Counted from the stretch's first letter, positions 45,164-54,668 are shown. The stretch: DNA of 64,000 nucleotides from Syntrophomonadaceae bacterium (GCA_012729505.1 JAAYDA010000005.1:1-64000), one strand, 5' to 3'. Program-made: numbers and translations. Notes: generated from the sequence alone by a model not told the origin.

Positions 45164-45601
45164 TTATTTTAGCAAGACCCGGGTCCCCACCGCCAATAAC
45201 ACGACCCCCAGCAGATCCACCCAGCGAAAAGGCACTTTCTCAACCCCCATCAGACCAAACCTGTCAATTAAGACCGCCGTTAAAATCTGAGCAAATATTA
45301 TTCCCGTTGTGGCATTGCCAACACCGATCTTGGGCATACTCTTTACCACGCCAAAAATAATGAGGACATTTAGAATTCCTCCCGCGTAAACATACCAGGG
45401 TGCCTGGTTGACCTTGGCCAATCCCTGAAAGCCGACTCCGGCGCAAATAATTACTGCTGCAACAGTAATCAGCCCCACAACATGTACTACCAGAGTAGAC
45501 TCCCAAAGGCCAATGACTTTTCCCAGCACCGAATTCATCGTCCCCTGAATTGCCATGGCTGCTCCTGCCACCATAGCAATTAGCAGATAACTCCACTGCA
45601 A
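45164..45601 (-). CDS. DMT-family membrane protein (DUF606/YdcZ-like)
   Basis: A 145-aa protein with five hydrophobic helices. The start LLIAMVAGAAMAIQGTMNSVLG and the middle IIFAQILTAVLIDRFGL are typical of the DUF606 half-size drug/metabolite transporter family, which probably works as a dimer. I chose TTG 45601 (GGGG eight bases upstream); TTG 45622 is possible. Confidence 0.75.
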   Translation of the reverse strand: MQWSYLLIAMVAGAAMAIQGTMNSVLGKVIGLWESTLVVHVVGLITVAAVIICAGVGFQGLAKVNQAPWYVYAGGILNVLIIFGVVKSMPKIGVGNATTGIIFAQILTAVLIDRFGLMGVEKVPFRWVDLLGVVLLAVGTRVLLK

Positions 45602-45737
45602 ACAATCAACCCCTATGCGCAATATACCTTAGTGTTGCTTCGTGATGACTCCTTTATTCACCCCGGAAGCCCCCCGCCAATTGCTCACCAAGGGTACGGC
45701 GCATCTGAAATACTGTCTTTCGGCAGTCAGCGTCCTT

Positions 45738-46457
45738 CTAACGAAAACCCAACGTAGCAACCAGAATAACCAGGACTCCTAATAGTCCCCCCCAATAACG
45801 CCAAGTTGAGCCGGTCATCCTGGCTTCAGGCCACAACTGAAAAATGACCAAATACAACATAACTCCACTGGCCAACCCCATAAAAACCCCGAAGTAGTGA
45901 GGCAGAACTGATACCGCTAATTTGCCCAGCAAAAAACCCAGGGGAGTCACGGCACCCACTGCCAAAACCTGAAGAGCAATGCGCATTTTGCTAATGCCGC
46001 CCATTATCAAAGGTGCGGCAATAGCCATGCCCTCAGGGATATTATGTATACCAATGCCCAGAGCTATGGCCGCTGCCGTCCGGGTGCTCACTTCATGCCC
46101 CAGAGATATTGCCATTCCTTCGGGAAGGTCGTGTAAGGCTATCCCCAGCATGATCATGTATCCGATCTTGGCCATTCGGGCCCCTCCCGATGGCCCGGAC
46201 TTATTAATAATGTTGTTAAACAGCGCAATTATCACCGCTCCACCCATAGCTCCAAGGAGAAAGCCCCCTCTGCCTCCCATGACAAATACCGAAGGTATCA
46301 AATCAAAAACCACCACCGCCAGCATTACTCCCGCCGCCAGACCCAAAAAGAAGGACAATTCTTTATTTCTCATCCGAACCCGCCAGAACACCAGGAGGGC
46401 CCCTAAAAAAGTGGCAACACCAGCCGCAACACTAAAACCGAATTCATTAACCGGCAT
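45738..46457 (-). CDS. ZIP-family metal transporter
   Basis: A 239-aa eight-helix transporter of the ZupT/GufA group. Metal-binding helices contain ALHDLPEGMAISLGHE and GIHNIPEGMAIAAP (HxxPEG in both). Expected to import zinc or other divalent metals. Divergently arranged from the thioredoxin-ccdA pair. Confidence 0.9.
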   Translation of the reverse strand: MPVNEFGFSVAAGVATFLGALLVFWRVRMRNKELSFFLGLAAGVMLAVVVFDLIPSVFVMGGRGGFLLGAMGGAVIIALFNNIINKSGPSGGARMAKIGYMIMLGIALHDLPEGMAISLGHEVSTRTAAAIALGIGIHNIPEGMAIAAPLIMGGISKMRIALQVLAVGAVTPLGFLLGKLAVSVLPHYFGVFMGLASGVMLYLVIFQLWPEARMTGSTWRYWGGLLGVLVILVATLGFR

Positions 46458-46559
46458 AACAAAACCCGCCTCAGCTTTTTTTAAAACCTATGGCAGGCTA
46501 TGCAATCTAATGAATTTGATTCACTGTTTAAGAAAGTTTACTAATTTGGTGGGGATGTT

Positions 46560-46588
46560 TTGCAGAAGATAATATATACTGATAATGT
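46560..46588 (+). promoter_or_regulatory. Possible promoter of the thioredoxin-ccdA pair
   Basis: TTGCAG, 17-base spacer, TAATGT. Moderate match to sigma-A, 64 bases before the start codon. Confidence 0.4.
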
Positions 46589-46651
46589 ATTGAAACATCT
46601 TTTGCCTTGGTTAAGCTAAATCTGCTTTGCCCGTTGAAAGGAGAGGATTTT

Positions 46652-47080
46652 TTGGGGAAACAAGCTAAGATTGCCGTCTACCTCATAATCGGAATAGTAT
46701 TAATCGCTTCGGCATTTTCTGATAAAACATCCAAATCGCCGGAGGACCAGTCACCCAATATCGCCACCAGCATCCAGGCCTTTGAAGAAGCCAGAGATAA
46801 CAATGAAAGCATCTGGCTCCTGTTTCGTTCCGAGACTTGTCAGCCCTGTGCTGAAATGATGAAAACATTTAACAAAATTGCTCCCGACTATCAGGGAAAG
46901 GTTAGTTTTATCGCTATAGATGTGGATGACGACGACAATATAGAATTAGTGAGAGAGTGGAAAATCCAGTATGTGCCTTCCAGCTTTATTTTGGATGCCG
47001 AAGGAAATGTAAGTTATGAATACATAGGAATCATTCCCGCCGACGATCTGAAAAATGAACTGGATAAGGTGGTGGAATAG
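46652..47080 (+). CDS. Membrane-anchored thioredoxin-like protein
   Basis: A 142-aa protein: one N-terminal hydrophobic helix (residues 7-23) then a thioredoxin fold with active-site CQPC (C63, C66) and cis-Pro in IQYVPSSF. Probably faces the outside and passes electrons with the CcdA product next door. TTG 46652 has AAAGGAGAGG; earlier codons have none. Confidence 0.85.
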   Translation: MGKQAKIAVYLIIGIVLIASAFSDKTSKSPEDQSPNIATSIQAFEEARDNNESIWLLFRSETCQPCAEMMKTFNKIAPDYQGKVSFIAIDVDDDDNIELVREWKIQYVPSSFILDAEGNVSYEYIGIIPADDLKNELDKVVE

Positions 47081-47081
47081 G

Positions 47082-47768
47082 TTGGAAGCCTGGATAAGCC
47101 AAGTTGCTCCCCAATTTTTGAGCAGCTTCTCCCTTCTGGGATATGGATTAGTATTCCTGGCCGGAATCGTCACCAGCATCGGACCCTGCAACCTGAGTAT
47201 GGTTCCCATCATCATTGGGTATGTGGGCGGCACAGAGGCTGGTCGCAGCAAAAGCCTGGCACTTTCGGTCACCTTCACCCTGGGTACTGCTACCACCTTC
47301 ATGCTGCTGGGGCTTATTATTGCGGCAGCAGGGGGAATATTCGGCACCAGTAAGAGTATCCTTTATTACATCGTGGCCGCAGTCTGCGTGGCTTTAGGCT
47401 TGAATCTGCTTGGATTCCTCAAGCTGAATATAAGTTTTGGCGGAAACTTGCTGAGCCGGATCCGGGAAGCTAAAGGCCCGGCAGGCAGTTATCTCCTGGG
47501 ATTGGTTATGGGCCTGGTAGGATCACAGTGTGGAACCCCTGTATTACTGGTTATTCTTTCCCTGGCTATGGCCAGCGGACAATGGCTCTATGGCGCCACC
47601 CTCCTGTTCATATATGCCTTGGGGCGAGGCATTCCCATCATCATAGTCGGCACCTTTACCGGGCTGGTAACCCGCATGGATACCTTTGCCAGGTGGAACA
47701 TGATTCTGGAAAAAGTGGCAGGAGTAATCATAATAGCCGTTGGCGCCTATTATGCGTATATCGCCTGA
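47082..47768 (+). CDS. ccdA: CcdA/DsbD-type thiol-disulfide membrane protein
   Basis: A 228-aa, six-helix protein carrying electrons across the membrane. Redox cysteines lie in SIGPCNLSMVPI and MGLVGSQCGTPVL, at the usual places in helices 1 and 4. TTG 47082 follows AAGGTGGTGG and lies just past the thioredoxin stop. The pair probably reduces extracytoplasmic disulfides; no cytochrome c genes are adjacent. Confidence 0.87.
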   Translation: MEAWISQVAPQFLSSFSLLGYGLVFLAGIVTSIGPCNLSMVPIIIGYVGGTEAGRSKSLALSVTFTLGTATTFMLLGLIIAAAGGIFGTSKSILYYIVAAVCVALGLNLLGFLKLNISFGGNLLSRIREAKGPAGSYLLGLVMGLVGSQCGTPVLLVILSLAMASGQWLYGATLLFIYALGRGIPIIIVGTFTGLVTRMDTFARWNMILEKVAGVIIIAVGAYYAYIA

Positions 47769-47889
47769 TGTCCATACAGGAATTATCTATCATAAATATA
47801 CCTTCCCACATCCCGACAATATACCCAATTGCCTGTCTGCTATCATGAAGCAATAATCTTCGGCATATGGTTAGCAAGGAGGTGTTGTA

Positions 47890-48258
47890 ATGGTTCTTAA
47901 GATGATAAAAGGAGTCAGCGGCCCATTTCTGGCACTTTTATTTGCACTGACTCTGGGTACGGTATTTGCTTTCATTGTCTACTATAGCCGTCTGCCGGAA
48001 ACCATCTTGTCACCTTTAGCCGATTTTACCCTGCTGGTCAGTGTGTTCGGAGGCGGTTGGTATAGTGCCGCTAAATACGGTAATCGGGGCCTTCTCCGCG
48101 GCGCCATGGTAGGTCTTTCAGTATTCATTGTTGTGCTGGGCCTGACTCTGATAATAAACAAATCACTGATAACCTGGTCAGGGTTAGGAAAAGATCTGTT
48201 ATTTGCGCTGGTGGCCGGTGGTCTGGGGGGTGTGCTGGGAGTCGGAATGTCCCGTTAA
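47890..48258 (+). CDS. TIGR04086-family (YrzE-like) membrane protein
   Basis: A 122-aa protein with four hydrophobic helices and the family-like segment FGGGWYSAAKYGNRGLLRGA. Function unknown. Very strong Shine-Dalgarno (AAGGAGGTG) at correct spacing, so the ATG is secure. Last plus-strand gene before the convergent DinG unit. Confidence 0.75.
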   Translation: MVLKMIKGVSGPFLALLFALTLGTVFAFIVYYSRLPETILSPLADFTLLVSVFGGGWYSAAKYGNRGLLRGAMVGLSVFIVVLGLTLIINKSLITWSGLGKDLLFALVAGGLGGVLGVGMSR

Positions 48259-48293
48259 ATCATCTGCCACCAGAGAATCGGATTTCACTGCCT

Positions 48294-48389
48294 TCAGACC
48301 GGGAAAGACCAATGACCGAGCAGCCACATGCACAGTCCGGCAATAATAAAGACAAGCCCTGCAATCATATTAAAGGAAGGTCTGATCAT
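48294..48389 (-). CDS. Possible 31-aa membrane miniprotein
   Basis: ATG after GGAGAGGG (about six bases), encoding a single hydrophobic helix (MIAGLVFIIAGLCMWLLG) and a short tail. It lies downstream of a minus-strand terminator and is antisense to nothing known. Real translation is plausible but unproven. Confidence 0.4.
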   Translation of the reverse strand: MIRPSFNMIAGLVFIIAGLCMWLLGHWSFPV

Positions 48390-48406
48390 TACTTCCCTCT
48401 CCTCAT

Positions 48407-48434
48407 AAAAAAGGAGTAGACCTCACTACTCCTT
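48407..48434 (-). terminator. Rho-independent terminator (minus strand)
   Basis: AAGGAGTAG and CTACTCCTT pair around a six-base loop, followed by six T on the minus strand. It would end transcription from the DinG side, after reading through repeat copy C. Confidence 0.75.
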
Positions 48435-48439
48435 ACCCG

Positions 48440-48572
48440 ATAAAGTAAGACTTGATTCAGGTGGAGTTTTGACTCCATCTGAATCTTAGTCGCACGGATC
48501 CAGGGACTTAACTGCCCTTAGACACCCGCCGCCTATAGAGGAGGGGATCTTAGGGCAGATTAGTCATCGGAT
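48440..48572 (+). repeat. 133-bp structured repeat, copy C
   Basis: Third full-length copy, 12-14 kb from the other two, in the same orientation, between two convergent genes. It keeps both long stems; the inner GC hairpin is weakened (GAGGAGGGG). ATAAA flanks both ends as in copy B. Confidence 0.9.
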
Positions 48573-48695
48573 AAATTTAAGCAAAAGCCTGCGAATAAAC
48601 GAGGGAACCCGAAAATAATAGACTTTAATTTCGTTCACACTCCCCTTTGACTTTTGCTATATTATATTGCACCCGGTTGTAAAAGGTTCATAAGT
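48573..48695. other. Intergenic remainder downstream of the DinG-like gene
   Basis: Between repeat copy C and the DinG stop. AT-rich; nothing recognisable. Confidence 0.4.
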
Positions 48696-51230
48696 TTAGC
48701 TGATCTTGCCAGCCTTGCCCTCCTTATTAAACCATTTGTCCAGTTCCTTCTCCAGTTCCTGATAACCTATTTCACTGACCGCATGTTTGGGGAGACTGTG
48801 ACGAAATAGGCTGCTGTAAGAACGACCGACCGGAGGCAAGCAAAACCGGTGGTCCAGAATTATCAAAGCTCCTGAATCAGTTTCACTTCTTATCAATCGC
48901 CCGACACCCTGGCGAAACCGAATAACCGCCTCCGCCAAAGAATATTCCCTGAAACCATTCCGCCCCTGCCTGGTCAAATGCTCCACCCAGGCCTCGGCCA
49001 GCGGTTCCGTAGGGGGACGAAAGGGCAGTCTGGTCAATACCAGGCAATTAAGCATATCACCCGGCAGATCAACCCCCTCCCAAAAAGTATCTGATCCCAG
49101 CAGAATACCGTTGGGACGATTCTCCAGCTTAGCGATCAAGGTAGCGTAATCCCCGTCCTGATACTGGCTGATCAAGCGGTCCGCCACCTCTGATTCACCT
49201 TCCAGACAGCGGGCTGTCTGCTGTAAAAGACTTCGGGAAGTAAACAGAATCATAGTACGGAGGGGTACATTTCGGGCAATAGTCTTGATAGTGTCTGCCA
49301 CTGCCCGGGCATATTGGGATGACCCTGGTTCCGCCAGATTTTTGACCGCCAAAGTGCGGCAGTTTTGTTCAAAGTCATAAGGCGAAGGGGTGAGCCATTC
49401 CCGGATTCGATCCTTGTCTATATGATCAAGTCCCAGACGATTCTTGATATAGTCGAATTTCTCACCTACTGTCAGAGTGGCCGATACTAATATCAGAGTG
49501 CGAAGATGCGGATACAAGAGCCGGTTAAGCTCCTCACCAATATTCAAAGGAGCCACCGCTAAAGTTGAAAGACCTCTTTGATCCCCTTCCACCCAGATGA
49601 CTTCTTCCTCACTGGCCCGGTCCAGGCTCTCGCCGATAAGCCACAGATTATTGCTGGTATCCCTCACTTCGCCGATCAGACTATTGAGGTCAACCACATC
49701 TTCCGAATCTGCCAATTCGTCAACCATATCCAGCAGAGACCTTTCAACATCCCGGAGCATGGTGGCAATTTCCCGGCACTTCCAGCTGTAATCATCCGCC
49801 TCCTCCATGCCGGGCCGGATGCGGCGGGTTCCGGCTATTCCTCTGCTGTCGGAGATGCTGACCTGTGCTAATCCCCGAATACTCTGGCGCACCAGATCAA
49901 TCTTCCCGACTGCCTGAGCTATTCCTTCCCGAATATTTGGATGGCGAGCCTTTAATCCCGCCAGATAGCCCCGATCAATACGATCTCTCTTTTCCGCCAG
50001 TCTGGCCAGCAACTGCAGCCCTTCAGAAGCCGTAAAAGATATCCCCAGCTTTTCAAAGGCAGTCCGGTCAAAGTTATGGGCTTCATCAATGATTAAATGC
50101 TTATATGCCGGCAGGATTCGGCCTTCGATAGCCATATCACTTAAGAGGAGAGCATGATTAACTACGATCAAATGGCAGTTGTGGAGCTCCCGGCGAGCAG
50201 AAAAAAAATAGCACCGATATTGCCAGGGACACATGTTGCCCGAACACCCGTGGCGCTGAACACCAATTCTTTTCCAAATGGCTGCCTCCTGGTTATCCCA
50301 GCGCAGCTCCTGGCGCTGTCCATTGCCGCCTGCGGCCAACCATATATTCAGCCCGGCTAACAGCCGTCTTTCCTGAACACTCAACTCTTCATAAGTGTAT
50401 CTGATCCCGTACCAGCGGGCCAGGCATAAATAATTTTCCCGGCCATAAGCCACCTGCCAGTTAAACCCGAAAGGCAAAACCTGGCTCAGCATAGGCAGAT
50501 CCTTTTCAGCCAGCTGTTTTTGCAGGGCCCGGGTCCGAGTGGACACTACCACCTTCTGCCCCGTAGATGAAGCCCAATAGATGGAAGGAACCAGGTAAGC
50601 CAGAGTCTTGCCCACTCCGGTTCCGGCCTCAGCCAGCAAAAACTCTTCCTGTTCCAGAGCGTCACACACTTCCCGGGCCATGGACTCCTGTTCCGCTCGA
50701 AAGCGGTAAGATTCCATGGTCTGACTGAGCAGTCCTCTTTCCCCTAAAAACTCCAAAACCTTGTCACGGGAAAACTCCAGCTCCCCCGGGATACTTTTTC
50801 CGGTATGGGCCTTCATCTTTTGCGGAGGCGGCCGGTCAAATATTACACCCTCCATAGCCGCCTCAAACAAGGTTCGAAGTGGATCCTGAGGATTTAATAT
50901 CCGGAGGGTCTCCTCAACAACACTAAAGCCCAGGTCACGAATTTCCTGCCATAGCCGCAATAGAAGAGGCCGGAGATTCTCCGCATCTGCTTCGTACTCC
51001 TCCCTGTTCCAGGTCTGATCAGGGTGCAGAACCTTCCATAAATCCTCAAGGGTAACAAACCGCTCCCGGTCCAGAACTATCAACGGAACTCCCGGATAAT
51101 TAATCAGAGCCGGAGGCAATTGGGAGCTGTCCCATACAGTCGTTACAGTCAGCAGCTGACCGCCACCGGCTTCCAGCCTTAAAGAATAAATATCCCGTTC
51201 ATTTTGTGCAGCAACAAAAATAAATTCCAA
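48696..51230 (-). CDS. DinG-like Fe-S helicase (XPD family)
   Basis: An 844-aa superfamily 2 helicase. A ~170-residue N-terminal region of unknown fold, with no DEDD exonuclease motifs, precedes Walker A EAGTGVGKTLAYL, Fe-S cysteines (CLARW, then CSGNMCPWQYRC), DEAH box IIDEAHNFDRTA and C-terminal motifs SDTFWEGVDLPG and RFRQGVGRLIRS. Unwinds DNA, perhaps R-loops or damaged forks. TTG 51230 is five bases after GGGAGGG; the ATG at 51251 has no Shine-Dalgarno. Confidence 0.88.
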   Translation of the reverse strand: MEFIFVAAQNERDIYSLRLEAGGGQLLTVTTVWDSSQLPPALINYPGVPLIVLDRERFVTLEDLWKVLHPDQTWNREEYEADAENLRPLLLRLWQEIRDLGFSVVEETLRILNPQDPLRTLFEAAMEGVIFDRPPPQKMKAHTGKSIPGELEFSRDKVLEFLGERGLLSQTMESYRFRAEQESMAREVCDALEQEEFLLAEAGTGVGKTLAYLVPSIYWASSTGQKVVVSTRTRALQKQLAEKDLPMLSQVLPFGFNWQVAYGRENYLCLARWYGIRYTYEELSVQERRLLAGLNIWLAAGGNGQRQELRWDNQEAAIWKRIGVQRHGCSGNMCPWQYRCYFFSARRELHNCHLIVVNHALLLSDMAIEGRILPAYKHLIIDEAHNFDRTAFEKLGISFTASEGLQLLARLAEKRDRIDRGYLAGLKARHPNIREGIAQAVGKIDLVRQSIRGLAQVSISDSRGIAGTRRIRPGMEEADDYSWKCREIATMLRDVERSLLDMVDELADSEDVVDLNSLIGEVRDTSNNLWLIGESLDRASEEEVIWVEGDQRGLSTLAVAPLNIGEELNRLLYPHLRTLILVSATLTVGEKFDYIKNRLGLDHIDKDRIREWLTPSPYDFEQNCRTLAVKNLAEPGSSQYARAVADTIKTIARNVPLRTMILFTSRSLLQQTARCLEGESEVADRLISQYQDGDYATLIAKLENRPNGILLGSDTFWEGVDLPGDMLNCLVLTRLPFRPPTEPLAEAWVEHLTRQGRNGFREYSLAEAVIRFRQGVGRLIRSETDSGALIILDHRFCLPPVGRSYSSLFRHSLPKHAVSEIGYQELEKELDKWFNKEGKAGKIS

Positions 51231-51310
51231 TGTTACCCTCCCGCATGCCATTTAAAAACCCGCCTGTTTATCTGAGGTACGGCGGGCTAATCATCCAAAT
51301 ATATATAGAT

Positions 51311-51616
51311 TCAAACATTCAATCGGTTAACCTCAGTTTTCCGGCCATCCTTACTTAAGTGATAAACCCCGTCAATATCGACTCCACCCTCCCGAAGAAT
51401 CTGGCAGAATTCATTAATATCCTCCGGAACCACCTTGAGAGACAAGCCGCAGCTGGTGGATATTTCACGAGGTGTCGGTATGACCAAAAAAGTCCGCTCA
51501 GCCGCCTTCATAACTCTTTCAGCCTTCAAAGCACTGGATGTAGACATAAAAGTCACCACCCCATACTCCCGCAATTTAATCAAACTGCCTATATCTCCAT
51601 CAGCCTGATTATTCAA
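51311..51616 (-). CDS. DUF3343 protein
   Basis: A 101-aa protein with the family hallmark VIPTPREISTSCGLSL (a lone Cys in an SCG turn) and VTFMSTSSALKAE. Proposed in the literature as a sulfur/selenium carrier-like protein, not proved. TTG 51616 has GGGGAG seven bases upstream and overlaps the thioesterase stop by eight bases. Confidence 0.8.
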   Translation of the reverse strand: MNNQADGDIGSLIKLREYGVVTFMSTSSALKAERVMKAAERTFLVIPTPREISTSCGLSLKVVPEDINEFCQILREGGVDIDGVYHLSKDGRKTEVNRLNV

Positions 51617-52043
51617 AATCGATCTCCCCTACTACATAGAAAGTTGCCTGACTTATGGCTATAAGCTGATCGGCACAATATACTTCTGAAGTGGTAAAAA
51701 TCAGTTTTCTTCCCGCCTTAACCACCTTGCCCCTGCCTATCATCTCATGACCAGCCGGTGCAGAGGAAAGAAAGCTTATATCATAACTGGCGGTAACCCC
51801 TTTTTTGCCGGTAGTTCGAAGTGCATTGCCCATGGCCGCATCAGCTAAAGTCGAAACCAACCCGCCATGAGTAATACCCAAAGGATTGCAATGCCTTGGT
51901 TCAGTGACCACCGCCATCTCCGCCCAGGCCTCCCCCAGAGTTTTGGTGTAAATCCCCACCAGGCCATAAAAAGGCGCCTGGGAGTTGGTCTCCACGATGA
52001 CATTGAATAGCCTTTCATCAATACCCTTGTTTACTGCCTTCAC
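51609..52043 (-). CDS. PaaI-family hotdog thioesterase
   Basis: A 144-aa acyl-CoA thioesterase-like protein: CNPLGITHGGLVSTLADAAMG holds the catalytic region (HGG, then Asp in the long helix), and ASYDISFLSSA is the following strand. Substrate unknown. Coupled to the DUF3343 gene by overlap. Confidence 0.87.
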   Translation of the reverse strand: MKAVNKGIDERLFNVIVETNSQAPFYGLVGIYTKTLGEAWAEMAVVTEPRHCNPLGITHGGLVSTLADAAMGNALRTTGKKGVTASYDISFLSSAPAGHEMIGRGKVVKAGRKLIFTTSEVYCADQLIAISQATFYVVGEIDFE

Positions 52044-52114
52044 TAATCTATATTCCTTTCACTCAACTAAATCGAAAAGGTTCTTCCCATCCTTTATTTC
52101 TGGGCCATCGTCCT

Positions 52115-52627
52115 TTAGCGTCCAGCCCGAGAAGCTTGGCGGGCTTGTTCCTCCAGGATTATCTTCGCAGTCATTCGCGCCACCTCACCCACCAGGGTTG
52201 AGCAGTGTTCCGGCATACCGGCTTGCGCGGCCGCTTTCATTTCAGCAGGATCATACAGGTTGAAAAACCTGCCCAGATACTTAGTCTGAATGTCCGCACA
52301 CCTGCAGGTACCGTACATCTCCATAAACTGATCGTGCAGTTTTTTAGAAAGCAGGCTGGCTTTGACCAGCTTTCTGGTATTGGCAAAATCTTCTCTGTCC
52401 CGGCCAAAAAGATAGCTGATAGCTATTGTCCCTCCCGAAAGAGCACCGCAATGTCCGTTTCCGGTTAGACCGACCCCGTCGGCCAATGCGGTGGCGCCTT
52501 TAAAAACATCGTTGTTTTCAATGTCCAAAGCCTCAAAAATCCCGGCAATAACACATTGCGGACACCCGCCGTATTCCATCTCGTATTGTTTAGCGATAGT
52601 GAACGCCCGGCTCAAAATCTCTTCCAT
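52115..52627 (-). CDS. C_GCAxxG_C_C family redox-type protein
   Basis: A 170-aa protein with the conserved cysteine pattern: GGCPQCV near residue 22, GNGHCGALSGG near 57, and a CRCADIQ pair near 110. Some members are linked to metal or Fe-S redox functions; the role is unknown. ATG 52627 has GGAGGAT; an upstream start at 52678 lacks support. Confidence 0.82.
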   Translation of the reverse strand: MEEILSRAFTIAKQYEMEYGGCPQCVIAGIFEALDIENNDVFKGATALADGVGLTGNGHCGALSGGTIAISYLFGRDREDFANTRKLVKASLLSKKLHDQFMEMYGTCRCADIQTKYLGRFFNLYDPAEMKAAAQAGMPEHCSTLVGEVARMTAKIILEEQARQASRAGR

Positions 52628-52824
52628 AAAATCCTCCTCCTTCAGCAAAATCCCCTCATTCCAGCAAAGAATATCCACCCGAAAGCCTTAATGCCGGGGG
52701 CGATTCTTCAGCATCGCCGATCAGATATACCTGCCAACCGCAAGCCCGCTCCCCAGACACCTCCAATTATACTAAAACGAACTATATAAAGGCAGTCCCA
52801 TCCTGATAATGCCCCTTTTATTTT

Positions 52825-52856
52825 AAAAAGGGCAGAGAGCTGACTGCTCCCTGCCC
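52825..52856 (-). terminator. Terminator of the acyl-CoA dehydrogenase gene
   Basis: An 11-bp stem (GGGCAGGGAGC with GCTCTCTGCCC, one wobble), five-base loop, then five T on the minus strand, ten bases past the stop. Confidence 0.9.
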
Positions 52857-52865
52857 GGCCTGTTT

Positions 52866-54668
52866 CTATTCTTCCTCGAATAAGCTGACATCCATATTGG
52901 CGGTTAGTCCTTGGCTGGTTTTTATGACATGAGCCAGACTGTTTACTCTGGGGATTTCATAGGTGAAGAAGTATTTAAGAGTCTGCAGTTTGCCCAGATA
53001 GAATCTTTCATCACCCTGGGTAGGCTGGCCCTGGAGCGCGTTGTAAGCTACGATGCCCTGCATGAGCCACTGCCAGCCAACCGCCAGCAAGCTAACCATT
53101 TCCAGGTAAAGAGTAGCATCGGCCAGGAATTCCTCAGCGCCCTTTTCCTTTTGCACTCCGAAGAGGTAGGTAGCCACATCATTCATAATCTGAAGACCCT
53201 GAGCCAGAGTGTCCGCCTGGAGTTTGAATTCCGGGATGACAGCGGCGGCGGCGATGGTCTTGCCGGCCTCTTCCATGAACAACCGGTAAGCTGCACCCTT
53301 TTTCATGGTGGACTTGCGCCCCAGAAGGTCTTGAGCTTGAATCCCAGTGGTTCCTTCATGGATGGGGTCGATGCGGATATCACGGAAATGCTGTTCTACC
53401 GGGAAGTCTGAACAGTAACCGTATCCGCCCAGGCATTGAATAGCCGCCGAGGTGGAAAGTATTCCATACTCGGCCGGGAAAGTTTTAACCATGGGAACCA
53501 TAAAATCGATCAACAGTTCATATTTTTCCTTGTCCTGTCCGACCTCAGCCAGGTCAGTATACTTGGCCAATTGAAGTCCAAGCCCGAGGCCGCCTTCACA
53601 AACCGCCCGCTGGAAAAGCAGCATGCGTTTGATATCCGCATGTTCGATCAGGGGTACCTGAGGAGAGGACGGATCTTTCTGGTTGGCTTTTCTGCCCTGC
53701 AAACGCTGCTTGGTGTATTCGAGGGCATCGTAATAAGCCGCGGTTGCTTTGCCCACCGCCGCAATCCCAACGCCGATGCGGGCTTCATTCATCATCTGGA
53801 ACATATAGGCGAGTCCCATATTGGCTTCTCCCACCAGATATCCCCAGCAGTCCCCTTCTTCACCCATGTTAAGGGTACAGATGGGAGAGCCTTTGAAGCC
53901 CATTTTATGTTCTAGCCCGGCACACAGAATATCGTTGCGTTCCAGGCTTCCGTCTTCGATAAACCGGAATTTTGGCACTACAAACAGGGATATCCCCTTA
54001 ACCCCTGCCGGTGCTCCCTTGATCCTGGCCAGCATCAGGTGGATAGTATTATCAGTTGCGTCCGTATCTCCGCAGGAAATAAAAATCTTCTGCCCTTTGA
54101 TCTTGTAGTAGCCTTTCCCCGTGTCTTCAGCCGTGGAAGCAATGTCAGCCAGGGAGCTTCCCGCTCCCGGTTCGGTCAGGGCCATGGTTCCCTGCCATTC
54201 TCCGGCCATCATTTTTTCCAGGTAGCAATCTTTCAATTCCTGAGATCCGAAAACCCGAATCAGATTGGCCGCACCGGTGGTCAGCATAGGGAAACCGGTC
54301 ATCCCACAGTTGGCGGCGGCCAAAACAAACGAACAGGCCATGGTGATCGTAGTGGGCACTTGCTGCCCTCCTTCGTCATAGGACCAGTTGGCGTTAAGCC
54401 AGCCAACCTCACCGCACATCTTCATGTATTCGCGGTAGGCCGGATTGACCTTGGCTTGGCCATCTACGTATTGGGGAGGGTTCTTGTCTAACTCTTGATA
54501 GAGGGGGTAGAGGAAATCAGACCCAATCTTATAAAAGGTGTCAAGAATCATGTCGAAGGTTTCTCGACTATGGTCTTGAAAGTATTCATATTGATTGAGT
54601 TCTTCCGCGTTGAAAACCTCGTACAGCATGAATTTCAGGTTTCTCTTGCTAGCGAATTGTTCTGCCAC
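52866..54668 (-). CDS. Acyl-CoA dehydrogenase (long, AcdA/DmdC type)
   Basis: A 600-aa flavoprotein. An N-terminal extension (1-60) precedes the usual dehydrogenase domains: MALTEPGAGSSLADI (FAD/substrate), GCPDTDATDNT-like middle, and PIHEGTTGIQAQDLLGRK late, where the Glu is expected to be the catalytic base. A C-terminal helical domain (about 470-600) marks the long subgroup. Fits beta-oxidation in a syntrophic fatty-acid or similar lifestyle. GTG start with GGAG nine bases upstream. Single gene with its own promoter and terminator. Confidence 0.9.
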   Translation of the reverse strand: MAEQFASKRNLKFMLYEVFNAEELNQYEYFQDHSRETFDMILDTFYKIGSDFLYPLYQELDKNPPQYVDGQAKVNPAYREYMKMCGEVGWLNANWSYDEGGQQVPTTITMACSFVLAAANCGMTGFPMLTTGAANLIRVFGSQELKDCYLEKMMAGEWQGTMALTEPGAGSSLADIASTAEDTGKGYYKIKGQKIFISCGDTDATDNTIHLMLARIKGAPAGVKGISLFVVPKFRFIEDGSLERNDILCAGLEHKMGFKGSPICTLNMGEEGDCWGYLVGEANMGLAYMFQMMNEARIGVGIAAVGKATAAYYDALEYTKQRLQGRKANQKDPSSPQVPLIEHADIKRMLLFQRAVCEGGLGLGLQLAKYTDLAEVGQDKEKYELLIDFMVPMVKTFPAEYGILSTSAAIQCLGGYGYCSDFPVEQHFRDIRIDPIHEGTTGIQAQDLLGRKSTMKKGAAYRLFMEEAGKTIAAAAVIPEFKLQADTLAQGLQIMNDVATYLFGVQKEKGAEEFLADATLYLEMVSLLAVGWQWLMQGIVAYNALQGQPTQGDERFYLGKLQTLKYFFTYEIPRVNSLAHVIKTSQGLTANMDVSLFEEE

